A stretch of DNA of 64,000 bases from the NCBI RefSeq assembly GCF_000002425.4, contig NC_037259.1, positions 1,963,218 to 2,027,217 on the forward strand, given 5' to 3'. This DNA is from Physcomitrium patens (lineage: Eukaryota; Streptophyta; Bryopsida; Funariales; Funariaceae). The notes under the pieces are model-generated. The model made no database searches, was not told where the DNA came from, and worked only from the letters and a program-made list of their open reading frames with translations. This document shows positions 12,795 through 23,165 of the stretch, one piece after another. How positions within the stretch are numbered: position 1 is the first letter of the stretch; each line of letters begins with the position of its first letter. A program made the translations under genes and the position numbers.

Positions 12795-13967
12795 TCAATC
12801 ATCGGTGACGAAGCTAGCGGCAGCGGAAGGGGTGAGATTGTTCTTCACCCACGACAAATGCAATCGATCTCCCAAAGGCCGAGGACGTCTCCAATACGCA
12901 ATCCCAAACACGAAACCCACGAAAATCGACACACAACCAACAACCAAATACGACAACCCTAGGAAGTCGTTCCGCCCTCCGATCCAACTCGTCGTCGACA
13001 GCACCAGCTTCTTGCTGCCTCCAAATCCATACGTGTTGTACAAATTCTCGATGCGCACCATCAATTGTGTCCCCGGCCGCAAGTCCGTCTCAATCCGGCC
13101 GTAGAGCTTGCGAACTGTTGGGAGGGCCGCCGTGCGCATCCACACCACGAGGTTTTCGTCCATGCTGAGTGGTTTCGAATAGTTCAAGGCAGCACCGCCG
13201 ATTTGCGGGACGTCCGCCACCGTGGAGCGGTTGTTGTTTATGAAGTTTGAGGGGAATACAGTGCCATTAAATCTCTCCTCGCGGTCGCTTCTCCACGAGA
13301 TCCATGTCTGGTTAATGAACACGGTGCCGTTGTCGCTGTAGAATCCGTTGGTGGAAATGTCGAATGTGTCGTTGAAGAGGCTCCATGCAACCAAGCCACA
13401 TGGAACAATGCTATGCCCATTCGCGACGTCTTTAGGTTTGCAGCAGTCGAGATCGGAATGGGAGGAGGAGGAGGAGGAGGAGGAAGAAGAAAACCCCCGA
13501 AGCTGCTGCTCGCTCTTACTATTCATGTATCGTCTGTGATTCTGAAAGTAGTTTCCGAGCTCGTAATACACGTAGATCGGCTGTCGCATCAGTTTCTCAA
13601 CGTTCATAGTAACGGTGCAATTCTTTCGTTTGTCGAAATCCTGCATGAAATCGGACTTGTCCTGGTTGGTCAACAACGGATTCACCGCGGTTGCGTAGTT
13701 CATGATGCAAAAGACGTCGTATCGAAACACGAGCTCTACGATCGACCACGAAGCATGCAGGGTGTAGAATCCCACGGGAAGGCACGCGACGCCGAGGAAC
13801 ACAAAGAGGAAAACTATGCATCTCGGCGTCGGCAAAGGCTTCCACGAGCCGAGCTCTTGCTGCGAGAATTTTGTGTATTTAGGACGCCTTGAGATTCGGC
13901 TCAGCCTTTGTTGCGCCACCTCTTCCTTCTGCAACCTTCGAAGGAAATCCCCGCCTCCGATGGCCAT
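12795..13967 (-). CDS. ALA-interacting subunit (CDC50/LEM3 family)
   Basis: An intronless 390-residue coding sequence. CDC50/ALIS proteins are beta subunits of P4-ATPase lipid flippases, needed for their export from the ER and for activity. Two membrane spans are visible: about residues 50-72 (CIVFLFVFLGVACLPVGF) and about 335-359 (LSYLVVGCVSIFVGFVFG). Between them lies a large luminal domain with many N-glycosylation sequons (NCT, NDT, NGT, NQT, NRS, NYS). Family landmarks include PIYVYYELGNYFQNHRRY, CGLVAWSLFNDTF and VWMRTAALPTVRKLYG. The basic N-terminus has the usual KYTKFSQQELGSWKP. A ten-Ser run sits in the luminal domain, encoded by a TCC/TCT repeat. Start: ATG 13967 opens MAIGGGDFLRR. 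The open frame continues upstream only through a non-ATG codon, and TTTTGCAG about 30 nt upstream suggests a 5' UTR intron acceptor. Length fits the family (about 350-400). Confidence 0.95.
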   Translation of the reverse strand: MAIGGGDFLRRLQKEEVAQQRLSRISRRPKYTKFSQQELGSWKPLPTPRCIVFLFVFLGVACLPVGFYTLHASWSIVELVFRYDVFCIMNYATAVNPLLTNQDKSDFMQDFDKRKNCTVTMNVEKLMRQPIYVYYELGNYFQNHRRYMNSKSEQQLRGFSSSSSSSSSSHSDLDCCKPKDVANGHSIVPCGLVAWSLFNDTFDISTNGFYSDNGTVFINQTWISWRSDREERFNGTVFPSNFINNNRSTVADVPQIGGAALNYSKPLSMDENLVVWMRTAALPTVRKLYGRIETDLRPGTQLMVRIENLYNTYGFGGSKKLVLSTTSWIGGRNDFLGLSYLVVGCVSIFVGFVFGIAYWRRPRPLGDRLHLSWVKNNLTPSAAASFVTDD

Positions 13968-14130
13968 AGCTCGGTAGCACCATTCAATTCCCTCGCCTGC
14001 AAAATCACGCTCCACACATTAGCTTCGTTCGAAACTTACAAACGAGCGGCAAAAAACCACAAATGTAATGCTCCGCCGACACCGTTGTCTTCACCAAAGG
14101 GATAATACAGAATTCACGTTAATAAAAATA
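13968..14130 (-). promoter_or_regulatory. 5' flank of the ALIS gene
   Basis: Moderately GC-rich sequence upstream of ATG 13967, with a likely 5' UTR intron acceptor (GATTTTGCAG, about 13998-14007). Composition drops abruptly to AT-rich repeat DNA beyond about 14110, so the rest of the leader or promoter cannot be located confidently. Confidence 0.35.
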
Positions 14131-15630
14131 TGAATCATAAAAATAATCAACTCAGTGTTCCTCCAATATTTTGGTACGTGCTTACAAGCAAATTTAACCA
14201 GAAGAAAGTATGCAGTTTAAATTTATTATATTATTTGTAATCTGTAGATTAGAGTTTTAATGTATGCTTGCAAATGCTTTCAAAGATTGATGTGCTTTGT
14301 ACCAAACATATTCAAACCCAATTGAAATAATCACCCGATGGTATTTTTTGAGTTTCAGTTACATGTGTCTTTTAACATAACAAGGATTTTAAATACATGA
14401 CAAAGGAAAATTAAAAAGGTCTGTTTTAATCTTTTTTGTGAAGCACAAATGTTTTACAAATGTTCAAATAAGATAAAAAAAACATTTTTACTTGCATTTC
14501 TTATATTACACAACTTTTGATGTTATTTACTTTAAACTTTAAATTACATTTGTTGTATATATATAGAAATTATTTATTAAAAAAACTTAAAGGATTGATA
14601 ATTTTATTTTCATCTTTAAGAACAATGATCTCTAATATCCTAAAAACTAACATATTATGAATAAAGTATTGTAAAACATGTTTTTATTTTTCAAAAAGAT
14701 TTTAAGGTTTGATTTTTCAAACCAATTGACTAATATTATCATTTTAGAAAGCTAAATTTTGTATTCAAAGTAGTTTGATCTTATTAAAAAAATTATAATT
14801 ATTTTGTTGTCTAAAAAAGATTAGGCAATAAAAAATTCAATGTTTATAAATTTATATATTTTAAAATGTATCTTTACATAAAAAAGTTTCTATAAAAAAT
14901 CACCATCATTAAAATTTGTAAGTTACATACTTAATATAGTTTTAATTGACATAAATTTCATTTTTAGTTCTAAAATATTATCATTACTTACTTGTATTTG
15001 TTTTTGATGATCCTTTGTGATTTCTATGTTTTAAAATTTTTATATTTCTATCATAAATTTTAGAGTAATTTAAGATTTTTAAAAAAAAAAATCATACTTT
15101 TGCATATGATACTATATAGAAGGAAGGGCATGACATTATCAAGAATGTAGTATTCTACGTTAAGATGTATTGTGAGGTGAGATGCCATCTCAAATATAAG
15201 ATGTTGGTGTTAAGTCTTGCAAGAGGTTTTGAAAGAGGGTCTTGGAGGTCCTTAACTTCTTGTTGAAGTCTCATGGTATTTAAGTACTCTAAAATCCTAA
15301 GAAGGTACATTTTTAAAAATTGAGCCTTTGAAAGAGAAGTTTTTATGTTTTTTATTTTTATTTTTTATAGTATAAATATGAGCCTCAATTTTTTGTATTG
15401 GTTGCGGAATTTTTGTTTTTTTTGTTTTTTTATAGGTTTTTTTTACATATTATTGTTTGAAAAAATATCTTATTTCATATATTAATATAAAGAAGGTAGT
15501 TGAAACACTTCTTCTTGTGGAGAAAGAAGCAATAAGATGTGTTGCATTTCTTGTTGGGAGTGCAAGTAGCTCTCTAATATTAAGTGCATCACTTGTTCTA
15601 GCCATCTTAACAAGACTTGCCACATAGGGT

Positions 15631-15693
15631 AAAAATCCAAGGCCAATTAGACCTCCTTTACTTGTAAATGAGACCTAATTGGCCTTGATTTTT
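15631..15693. repeat. Inverted repeat (hairpin)
   Basis: Two arms of about 23 nt, built around AAGGCCAATTAG (left) and CTAATTGGCCTTG (right), are near-perfect reverse complements separated by about 16 nt. Seen directly. It could be a transposon end, a replication or transcription hairpin, or a decayed foldback element. Confidence 0.75.
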
Positions 15694-15870
15694 GCAGATA
15701 TTATTTAAATTTTCATACCATAACTCAATCATAGCTTGTTTAATTATTAATTCAATTTTGATAATTCAAAATTTATTTACAACTACGAAATAAATCAATT
15801 TTTATTTGATAAATAAATTACGATTTTTCAAGTGCACATTGTTTGAAAAATATTTCATACAATATATTTA

Positions 15871-16053
15871 GGAGAATATAAAATAGACCTAGGCTTTTAC
15901 TAAATTGATCCACCCATTCCAACCATCATGAAAAAAAACAATCTCTAGATTTATAAGATAAATGATCAACCACACTTATCATGATTACCATATTTTTTTT
16001 TATCATAAGTAGATTAATTTAGTAAAAATTTAGGTTTATTTAACAATCTCTTC
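15871..16053. mobile_element. MITE-like element, copy A
   Basis: About 183 bp flanked by imperfect terminal inverted repeats of about 40 nt. The left end runs through ATAGACCTAGGC and TTTTACTAAATTGATC; the right end contains the complement (GATTAATTTAGTAAAAA, then TTAGGTTTATTTAAC). It has no coding capacity. A second, diverged copy lies at 61735-61905 in the opposite orientation. No clean target duplication could be assigned, so the superfamily is not stated. Confidence 0.6.
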
Positions 16054-17049
16054 TATTAAATACATAATACTATATTAAATATCAGAAAGCTATAAGTAAT
16101 TGATCTTTATTATAAAAAAGAAAATGAAAAAATTATATTATATAAAATATTTATATATTTTATTTTTTAAAGCTTTGGTTGCTTCAAATGTATTACAATA
16201 TCAATAAAATTTTAAAAATTAAATTATTACATTAATTAGATTAAAACCATCTATTTTATTAATCATATGTAATTAATATATACTATTCAAAATTTATTGA
16301 ATATATATTTTTACAAAAATATTTAATCATATATGATTGTCAATTATTATTTTGAAAGACAGAAAAAACAATTAAGAAAAATGTTGACAACAATAATGTT
16401 ACTTAATGTATAATTTTACATTTGACATATGATAAATATTGATGGCGTATGAGAAGAAAATTATTATTTGATGTAGAATCATAAAGTAGTCAAGCAATAT
16501 AACCATTTCTATGATTGTAGTAGAATTTACACTCATACATTTTAAAATTGAGATAATATTATGTAGTACCACCAAGTCTAAGCATTCCATAGAAAGGCAT
16601 CTATATATTTTCACCTTCTCATAGTTGATTATGCATATTACAACAAATATGTAAAAAAATGCATTTGGTGTTATATTAAAGAATACAAAATTTCATCACT
16701 AATTATAAAATTTTATATAAGTAAATAATCACATATTTTTATTTTATTTTATTTTTTAAAATTTTAACTATAATTACATTAAAAAATAATTTATTACATT
16801 AATGATTAATAATTTTATTAAATTTTTAACATAAATTGATATATTAAATATTGAATAGGTAAAAAATAAAAATAAATATACAATTATTTTGATAAATACT
16901 TATTATATTACACATTTTGATTTTAATTTTAAAAAAAATAGTTTTATTGATGAGCTTTTTTGGAGTGATTTATCTTTATCAACATGTTGTTTCAAAAATT
17001 CGAACTTAAAATATTAGCAATCTCTTATATAAAACACATTAAAGGAGAT

Positions 17050-17165
17050 TGTTATGGATATCTAATAAGAAGATTTTTAGAATATTTTAATAAGAGATTC
17101 TATAGATTCTTAGAATATTCTAATAGATTCCAAAATATTCTAAGAAGATTAAAAAAGTTGTCTAA
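17050..17165 (+). repeat. Truncated 5' LTR
   Basis: Aligns with the start of the 3' LTR (22689 onward) through the shared CTAATAAGAAGATTTTTAGA block and to about AGTTGTCTAAGAA. Homology then stops and gag-like sequence begins about 50 nt later, so most of the LTR and the primer-binding site were deleted. Confidence 0.75.
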
Positions 17166-17211
17166 GAAGGTGATACAACGACTTTCTTAAGCTTCTACAT
17201 GCAAGGAGGCG

Positions 17212-18020
17212 ATGGCTCATGTACCTCAAGAAGAAAATTCACCTATTCAATAACATGAAGAGCTTTTGATTAGTCCTTCAAAAATGTTTGAGGGCACAAG
17301 CTGCAAGTTTTAAGAGTTTATTAACCAAATTTGATTGATAACTTTTGTACAACCTAAATACTATTCAATAAATGAGTCGTTTGTTGGTTTAATTGAAACC
17401 TTATTCACACGACAAGCCTTATTTTAATTCGTTCTTTTATTTGAAAAGAGATCTTCAATCTTCAACAATCCATGAAATTTTTTTAGAAGTATTTTTAGAG
17501 GCATTTGGAGAACATGACAAGGCTTGACGGATAACAATAAAAATTCGCTTATTACATCAAAGATTATATTTTGCATCAATTAATGAATCTAATTTTAGGT
17601 AATTGACTTGTGACATTATTTTGGATAAATAAGCCATAATAAATTAATTCTATTGGAGACTAAGAGATGATGTGAAAGATCTATTATGATCATTATCTAA
17701 TCTTCAAACATTCAATGAAGCTATTAGCCAAGCAGTTAAGTGCAATAATTGATTATTTCAATGTTGTCAAGATTAATATTTGTAGACTTTGATAAAGCAA
17801 TGCATTGAATTTTTTTACTTTTTTGCTTCAACAAATATATTTCTTCTACACTTCTAAGTTGAGGATATGCAAATTGATGTAATATAATTCAAATCTCTTA
17901 CTACAAAGAAGAAGAAGTGTCAATTTCAAGAAGATCCATGTTTATATTGTGAAAAAGAAGACTATAAATTTGAAAATTGTCCAAAAAAATAATATACAAC
18001 CAAAACTAAGAGTGTGATTG
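17212..18020 (+). pseudogene. Degenerate gag with zinc knuckle remnant
   Basis: Reading across frames gives a capsid-like sequence from the ATG at about 17212, broken by many stop codons. A nucleocapsid zinc knuckle is visible at 17939-17980 with spacing C-x2-C-x4-Y-x4-C. The expected His is Tyr, a single C-to-T change. Position directly upstream of the protease fits Ty3/gypsy gag. Confidence 0.7.
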
Positions 18021-19020
18021 TTCAAAAAAATAAAGAGGCCCACCTATAATAGAGAATATGTTGCTAAATATTTCAACACCTCAAATTCATTAAGGTCTCT
18101 CTTTCTCTTTCCAACTTGCTTGTTGTACTATTATATTTTTATTTCTTGGCCCACAAAAATTTTAAATAAATGCCTTATTAGATTCAAGAGTATCTGCTTA
18201 CTTTTTAGATGAAGAATTATTTAAACTTTATAAAATTTCTTTAATACAAAAGTTAAAACTTATACATGTAGAAGTATTAGATGGTCAAATTTTATCTTTA
18301 GGCAATGTTATTCATGAAACGATACTGCTAGAAATATTATTTAAAAGTCAAACTAGAAAAATAATATTTGATATTATTAGATTCTTATCAAATCCTATTA
18401 TTCTAGGACTTTCATGGTTCAAGAGATGTAATCCATCTACAAATTGGAGGTTTCATAAGGTTGAATTTTCTATAGAATTTCTTTGGACAAAACCTTGCAA
18501 AAAGTTATTAACAACAAAGTCATTATTTCTTAAAGCAAGGGCTTTTATAGATGTGACTAAAAAAGAAATACAATTTTTTATTTATGCAATTCTAGCTCAT
18601 AGAAAAGAGAGTTCATTAATAGCTATTCTAAAATAGTATAAGGAGTTCAAGATGTCTTTAAAAAGAATAATGCTGACATATTGCCAAAGCATCAATCATA
18701 TGATTATGTTATTGATCTTTAAGAAGGGATTCAACCACCATTCAGCCCAATCTACAACCTATTATAGAACAAGCTTTTAACATTGAAGAATTATATGTAC
18801 AAAAATCTTACAAAGAACTTTATTTGATATTTGAAATTTCCAAAAAGTACATTGATATTTTTAATGAAGAAAAAAGATGGATTTTTGTAAATGTATATTG
18901 ATTATTGTAACTTCAACAAAATAATGGTCAAAAATTGTTACCTATTACCATTGATATTAAGACTTTTGTAGCAAGTTACTCAAGCTAAGATCTACACCAA
19001 AATAAATCTTCCTAGAGCAT

Positions 19021-19052
19021 TGTCATGTAATAACATCACTATTAGGTGAAAG

Positions 19053-19090
<38 letters not shown>

Positions 19091-20608
19091 AGAAGAGTCT
19101 AATAAAAAATATGTAACAAAAAATATAAATAAATGATTAGTAGGTAGTAAAATCTATAAGTATTAGAACTATCTTTTTAAGAAAATAGGTTCTATTAGAG
19201 CCATAAATCAAACAAAAAAAGATAGATTAAAAAAATAAAGGATATAGATATATGTAAGAAAGAATCATGAATTGATTTTAGCAAAAATTACCTCAAGAAG
19301 ACAAAAATTAATATCCAAAGAGGACCAATTGCCAACCATGGTCAAAATTAGATCCGAAGGTACAAAATCATTTAATGATGTACTTGGTGGATTTAAAATT
19401 TGAGAAATAAAATATATTTACAACTTTGAAGATTTTTAAAGTTTTTTAGCATATGTACAAGTAAAAATTTGGAAGTTTGTTATTTTGCTTGTTATAAATG
19501 TGTGTGAAAAATTTGAGGTCAATCAAGTAATTGGAATAAAGAATATAAGAGTTTTTTTTGGAGTATAGTCTCAAAAATTTGAGATTTATGGTCAGTGAGT
19601 GATTTCGAGATTTAGCAATATTTTTTAGTTGGATTGAAGCAAAATTTGGTGAAAGCAATTAAGACTTAAATATCTACACAAAATCCAATTTTTTAGTGAT
19701 TGAATAGTTTAACAATGAAAAATTGGTGTTGATAGATCAACATCCAAGTCGAAAAAAAAAAGTAGCTAATAATTGAGAGGTTTTGAGAACTTTTCTTATA
19801 ATTGGTAAGTTTGGTTCTTTTCAAATTTTGTGTGCTTGTTAATTACTTATTGATTGAAGTTTGGATGAAATTTTAGTTATAATCTATAATTCAATTAATA
19901 TTTATTGAGGTTTCAAATAACTATAGTAATTGATTAAAAATTACTTGAATTTTTCTTGGGATTGTTTAAGGTTTAAGATTTTATTAGAATTTGGTCTAGA
20001 ATTAAGGATTAGAATTTTTTTAGGATTTGATTAAGATTTGTTTAGAGTTTGATTGTGATTTATTCAAAATTTGATTAAAATTTAAGATTTCATTAGAATT
20101 TGGTCTATGATTAGGATTTAGGATTTGCATAAAATTTGGCATAGGATAAAGATTTAGAATTTGCCTAAGATTTGTTTAGAATTTGACTAGAATTTGATTA
20201 TAATTTATCTAGAGTTTTTTTATAATTTAATTAGGATTTGATTAGGATTTGGATAGGATTTTATTTGGATTTGCTTTAGAATTTGATTAAGATTGATTTA
20301 AGATTTGTTGAAGACTTTATTAAGGTTTGATTAGAATATAATTAGGAAATTTATTTTTGATGTTTTTTAAATATTTTTATATCATATATATTTTTATTTA
20401 GATTAATTTATTATTTTATTGTATTTCTTTCATAAATTCTTAAAATTTCTTTTGGATTTAATTAAAGATTGATTACAATTGTTATAATTTATTTAGAGTT
20501 TTTTTAGAATTCTATTAGAGTTATTAAAATCATCTTGTAATAAGTTTAATTTTCTTTCTATATCTAGGTATCAAGTACATTCTCAAATAAACTTCAGATA
20601 ATATGACA
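19021..20608. mobile_element. Nested insertion inside the reverse transcriptase (solo-LTR-like)
   Basis: The reverse transcriptase frame breaks after codons for R-A and part of Y (ending 19020) and resumes exactly at the following bases near 20613, where it reads YNLI. The intervening 1588 bp begin TGTCAT and end ATGACA, exact inverted 6-mers of TG...CA type, flanked by GCAT and TCAT (an imperfect 4-bp duplication). The insertion contains an AT microsatellite (about 19060-19086) and a degenerate GATTTG-type minisatellite (about 19970-20345), with no coding capacity. A solo LTR or a small non-autonomous LTR element is the best reading; superfamily unknown. Confidence 0.6.
19970..20345. repeat. 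Degenerate GATTTG-type minisatellite
   Basis: Dozens of loosely repeated units such as TTAGAATTTG, TAGGATTTG and TTAAGATTTG follow each other with variable spacing. The array lies wholly inside the nested insertion. A similar, shorter run (GGATTTGTTTAGAG) occurs near 43727. Confidence 0.65.
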
Positions 20609-22688
20609 TCATATAATTTGATATAGATTAATACATGAGATGAATGGAAGATAGATTTTTTGACAAAGTACGGACATTTTGAAAATAATGTCTTAACTTT
20701 TGGATTGATACATGCTCCAGCTATATTCCAATATTTGTTGAATGATGTTTTTTGAGAATTTGTAGACAAGTTTCTTATTTGTTATCTTGATGATATCTTA
20801 GTCTACTTTGAGGCTCTTGAAGAACATGAAGAATATATGGGATTAGTCTTGCAAAAGTTATGAAATGCAAGATTATATGCCAAATTAAAAAAAACATAAT
20901 TTCCATCAAGCAAAAGTAAAATTTTTTAAAAAATATTATATCAAATGAAGGCTTGTTGATAGACTCAAAGAAATTTCAAGCTATAATAGTTTTAAAAATT
21001 CTAAAGATAGTAGAAGATGTGTCAAATGCTTTATCAAGGAGATCATATCTTACTTCAAAGGTCAAAGAAGCAATATTTGATCAATAATATATCACTCTCT
21101 TGAAGCTAGAATAATTTTGTCTTTGCGCTAGTTCTATGGTTATACTTGTTGATTCAAGTTTTCTTGAACAAATTTGTGCAACGTCAATTAAAGATTTATT
21201 AGTTCATAATATCAAGTAACACCTTGACAACAAAAAAGTTAAACTCGTGGAAGATCTTTTGTATTGTGAAGATTATTTATATATTCCAAAAAAATTGTCG
21301 CAACTTCATATTCTTCAATCTTATCATGATTTTTAAATTGCATGATATTTTGGACTTAATAAAATATTAGAGCTTATTTTTCAAGGTTTCTAGTGGCCTT
21401 AAATGTGGGAGACCATGAAGGACTTTTTTCTTTCATGTAACACATGTTCAAGCTCCAAAAATTCTTAACATCATCTTCATAGACTTCTACAACCATTGTT
21501 AGTTCTAAAGTAACCATGGTCTTTAATTACAATAGATTTTATCACTAATCTGCTACCATCAGCTACATTTGATACTATTTATATTATTGTAGATTGATTT
21601 ATAAAGATAGTATATTTTGTCTTATGCAAAAAGATAATTTTTAAAGAAGAAACGGTAAGGCTCTTTCTTAACAATATATATCAATATCATATCCTACCTA
21701 ATGACATCATTTTTTATTGAGGACCTCAATTTACATCAAAGTTTTAAAAATATCTATTTGAGATATTGAAGGTGGATATTAAACTTTTTTCTACCTTCTT
21801 CTCTCAAACCAATAGTCAATTATGATAAATCAATCAAGTTTTGGAGCAGTATTTGGAATATGCCATCAACTATCAACAAAATAATTGAATCTTCTATTTA
21901 TTTTTAATGGAATTTGCTTATAATAATATTTTTTATACTTTGACTCATCAAACACCATTTTATACCAATTAGGATTATGATTTGAAGCTTGATTTGGTAG
22001 ATATATCAAAAGATAAAAATCTAACAACTAAAGATTTTACAAAATAATTTTTATAGCTCCAAAAAACTTTAAAAGTCCATTTACAAGCAATTCAAGTTTC
22101 TTATAAAGCATCTTCAAAAAAATTTAGAAAAAAATTCCCTATTTTTTAAGTCAAAGATAAATTATGTCTTCTTTGACAAAATATCAAGACCAATCAACCT
22201 TACAATAAGTTGGATTACTAAAGATTGAGACCATTTTATATTTAAAAGCAAATCAATTTAGTAACTTATTCTTTGGAAGTATCTACATCCATGAAGGTAC
22301 ATCTAAACTTTCATGTTTTTCTCTTAGAAGATTATTCAGAATCAACTATTTTGAAAAGAATACAATATCACTGCCTTGCATTGAAATAGATAATCATGTA
22401 GAATATGAGGTAGAAAAAGTCTTTGATTCTTAGTAAAAAAGAGGCAAGTTGGAGCATTTTATTCATTGGCATAGCTACAATATCAATGAAAGTATGTAGG
22501 AACCAACAAAATAATTTAATTAATATATTACAAAAAATACAAAAATTTCATTGATGCTATCTTCAAAAACCTAAACCAATTTTAGGATGACTTTTCTATA
22601 AAGCTACTGCTAGGATGTTATATATAACAAAAAAAATAGATATGACATCGATGCTCCTCATGGAATTCGAAGTTAGAAGAAGAAGTGA

Positions 22689-23160
22689 TATTACAAACAT
22701 CTAATAAGAAGATTTTTAGAAGATTTTAATAGAAGATTTTAAAATATTCTAATAAAATATTTTAAAAAAATTCTTAAAAAATTTTAAAAGATTCTAAAAG
22801 GTTCTTAGAATATTTTAGCACATTTTAAAAAGTTTTAGGAAGATTAGAGAAGTTGTGTAAGAAAGTTCTTAGAATTGCTTTATCTTCGAGCAATATGAAA
22901 ACTTCTTGAGAAGCTTCTTAAGGTTGCTTCCTCTTTAAGCAACATGGAAACTTATTAAGAAGCTTCCTAATATTTACTATATATTGGAATCGAGGCTAAA
23001 GAGATTTACAATCTCAACAATACACTTCTTAAAGTTTTAGTCCACATTTCTTAGTATTGATCTTATATTCATCTAGTTTAATCAAGTTCTTATTAGTTTT
23101 CTTGTTGAAACTCTTATGTCCAACTTCTTATTTGGTCTTCTATATAGTATATCCATAACA
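22689..23160 (+). repeat. 3' LTR of the chromovirus relic
   Basis: 472 bp starting TATTACAAACATC (aligned to TGTTATGGATATC at the 5' LTR) and ending ATATCCATAACA. A purine-rich tract (AGAAGAAGAAG, about 22674-22685) lies directly upstream, as expected for the plus-strand primer. The TG start has become TA through a G-to-A change. Confidence 0.8.
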
Positions 23161-23165
23161 GAGAT

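Larger units (their letters stand above)
14131..17044. other. AT-rich repeat territory
   Basis: No gene is supported. Nearly all open frames are short, AT-driven and without domains. Two structured pieces are listed separately: a hairpin-forming inverted repeat at 15631-15693 and a terminal-inverted-repeat element at 15871-16053. The remainder is probably old, decayed transposon sequence. Confidence 0.6.
18160..22520 (+). pseudogene. Degenerate pol: protease, reverse transcriptase, integrase, chromodomain
   Basis: The aspartic protease remnant is at about 18170-18450 (LLDSRVSAYFLDEE where the active-site D-S-G would be, and LSNPIILGLSWFKR). Reverse transcriptase begins at about 18650 and is interrupted at 19020. 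It resumes at 20613 and includes [33 protein letters not shown] and the catalytic YLDD box at 20783-20794. Integrase remnants include a zinc-binding-like segment at about 21260-21465 and the core at about 21520-21930, with VGP-type GPQFTSKF near 21730. A chromodomain remnant (YEVEKVFDS, then KRGKLEHFIHWHSY) lies at about 22400-22510. In-frame stops occur throughout. The cis organisation is Ty3/gypsy, not copia, where integrase precedes reverse transcriptase. Confidence 0.85.
17050..23160 (+). mobile_element. Decayed Ty3/gypsy chromovirus LTR retrotransposon
   Basis: The element has flanking 5-bp direct repeats GAGAT (17045-17049 and 23161-23165). Its termini TGTTATGGATAT and ATATCCATAACA are exact reverse complements of 12 nt. 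Internal order reads gag, protease, reverse transcriptase, integrase and chromodomain, which is Ty3/gypsy gene order, and the terminal chromodomain places it with the chromoviruses. The 5' LTR is truncated (about 115 bp against 472 bp at the 3' end), and the leader with the primer-binding site is missing. All frames carry many stops. Differences from conserved motifs and between the two LTR starts are mainly C-to-T and G-to-A, as expected for methylcytosine decay. A 1588-bp insertion interrupts the reverse transcriptase. The element is non-autonomous and dead. Confidence 0.9.

Noticed and set aside
13413..13892. 159-codon plus-strand open frame
   Set aside because: It is antisense to the ALIS/CDC50 coding sequence, which is unambiguous; poly-Gly/Glu runs come from the complement of the Ser repeat.
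16984..17190. 68-codon plus-strand open frame at the chromovirus 5' edge
   Set aside because: It spans the target duplication and the truncated LTR, so its coding appearance is accidental.
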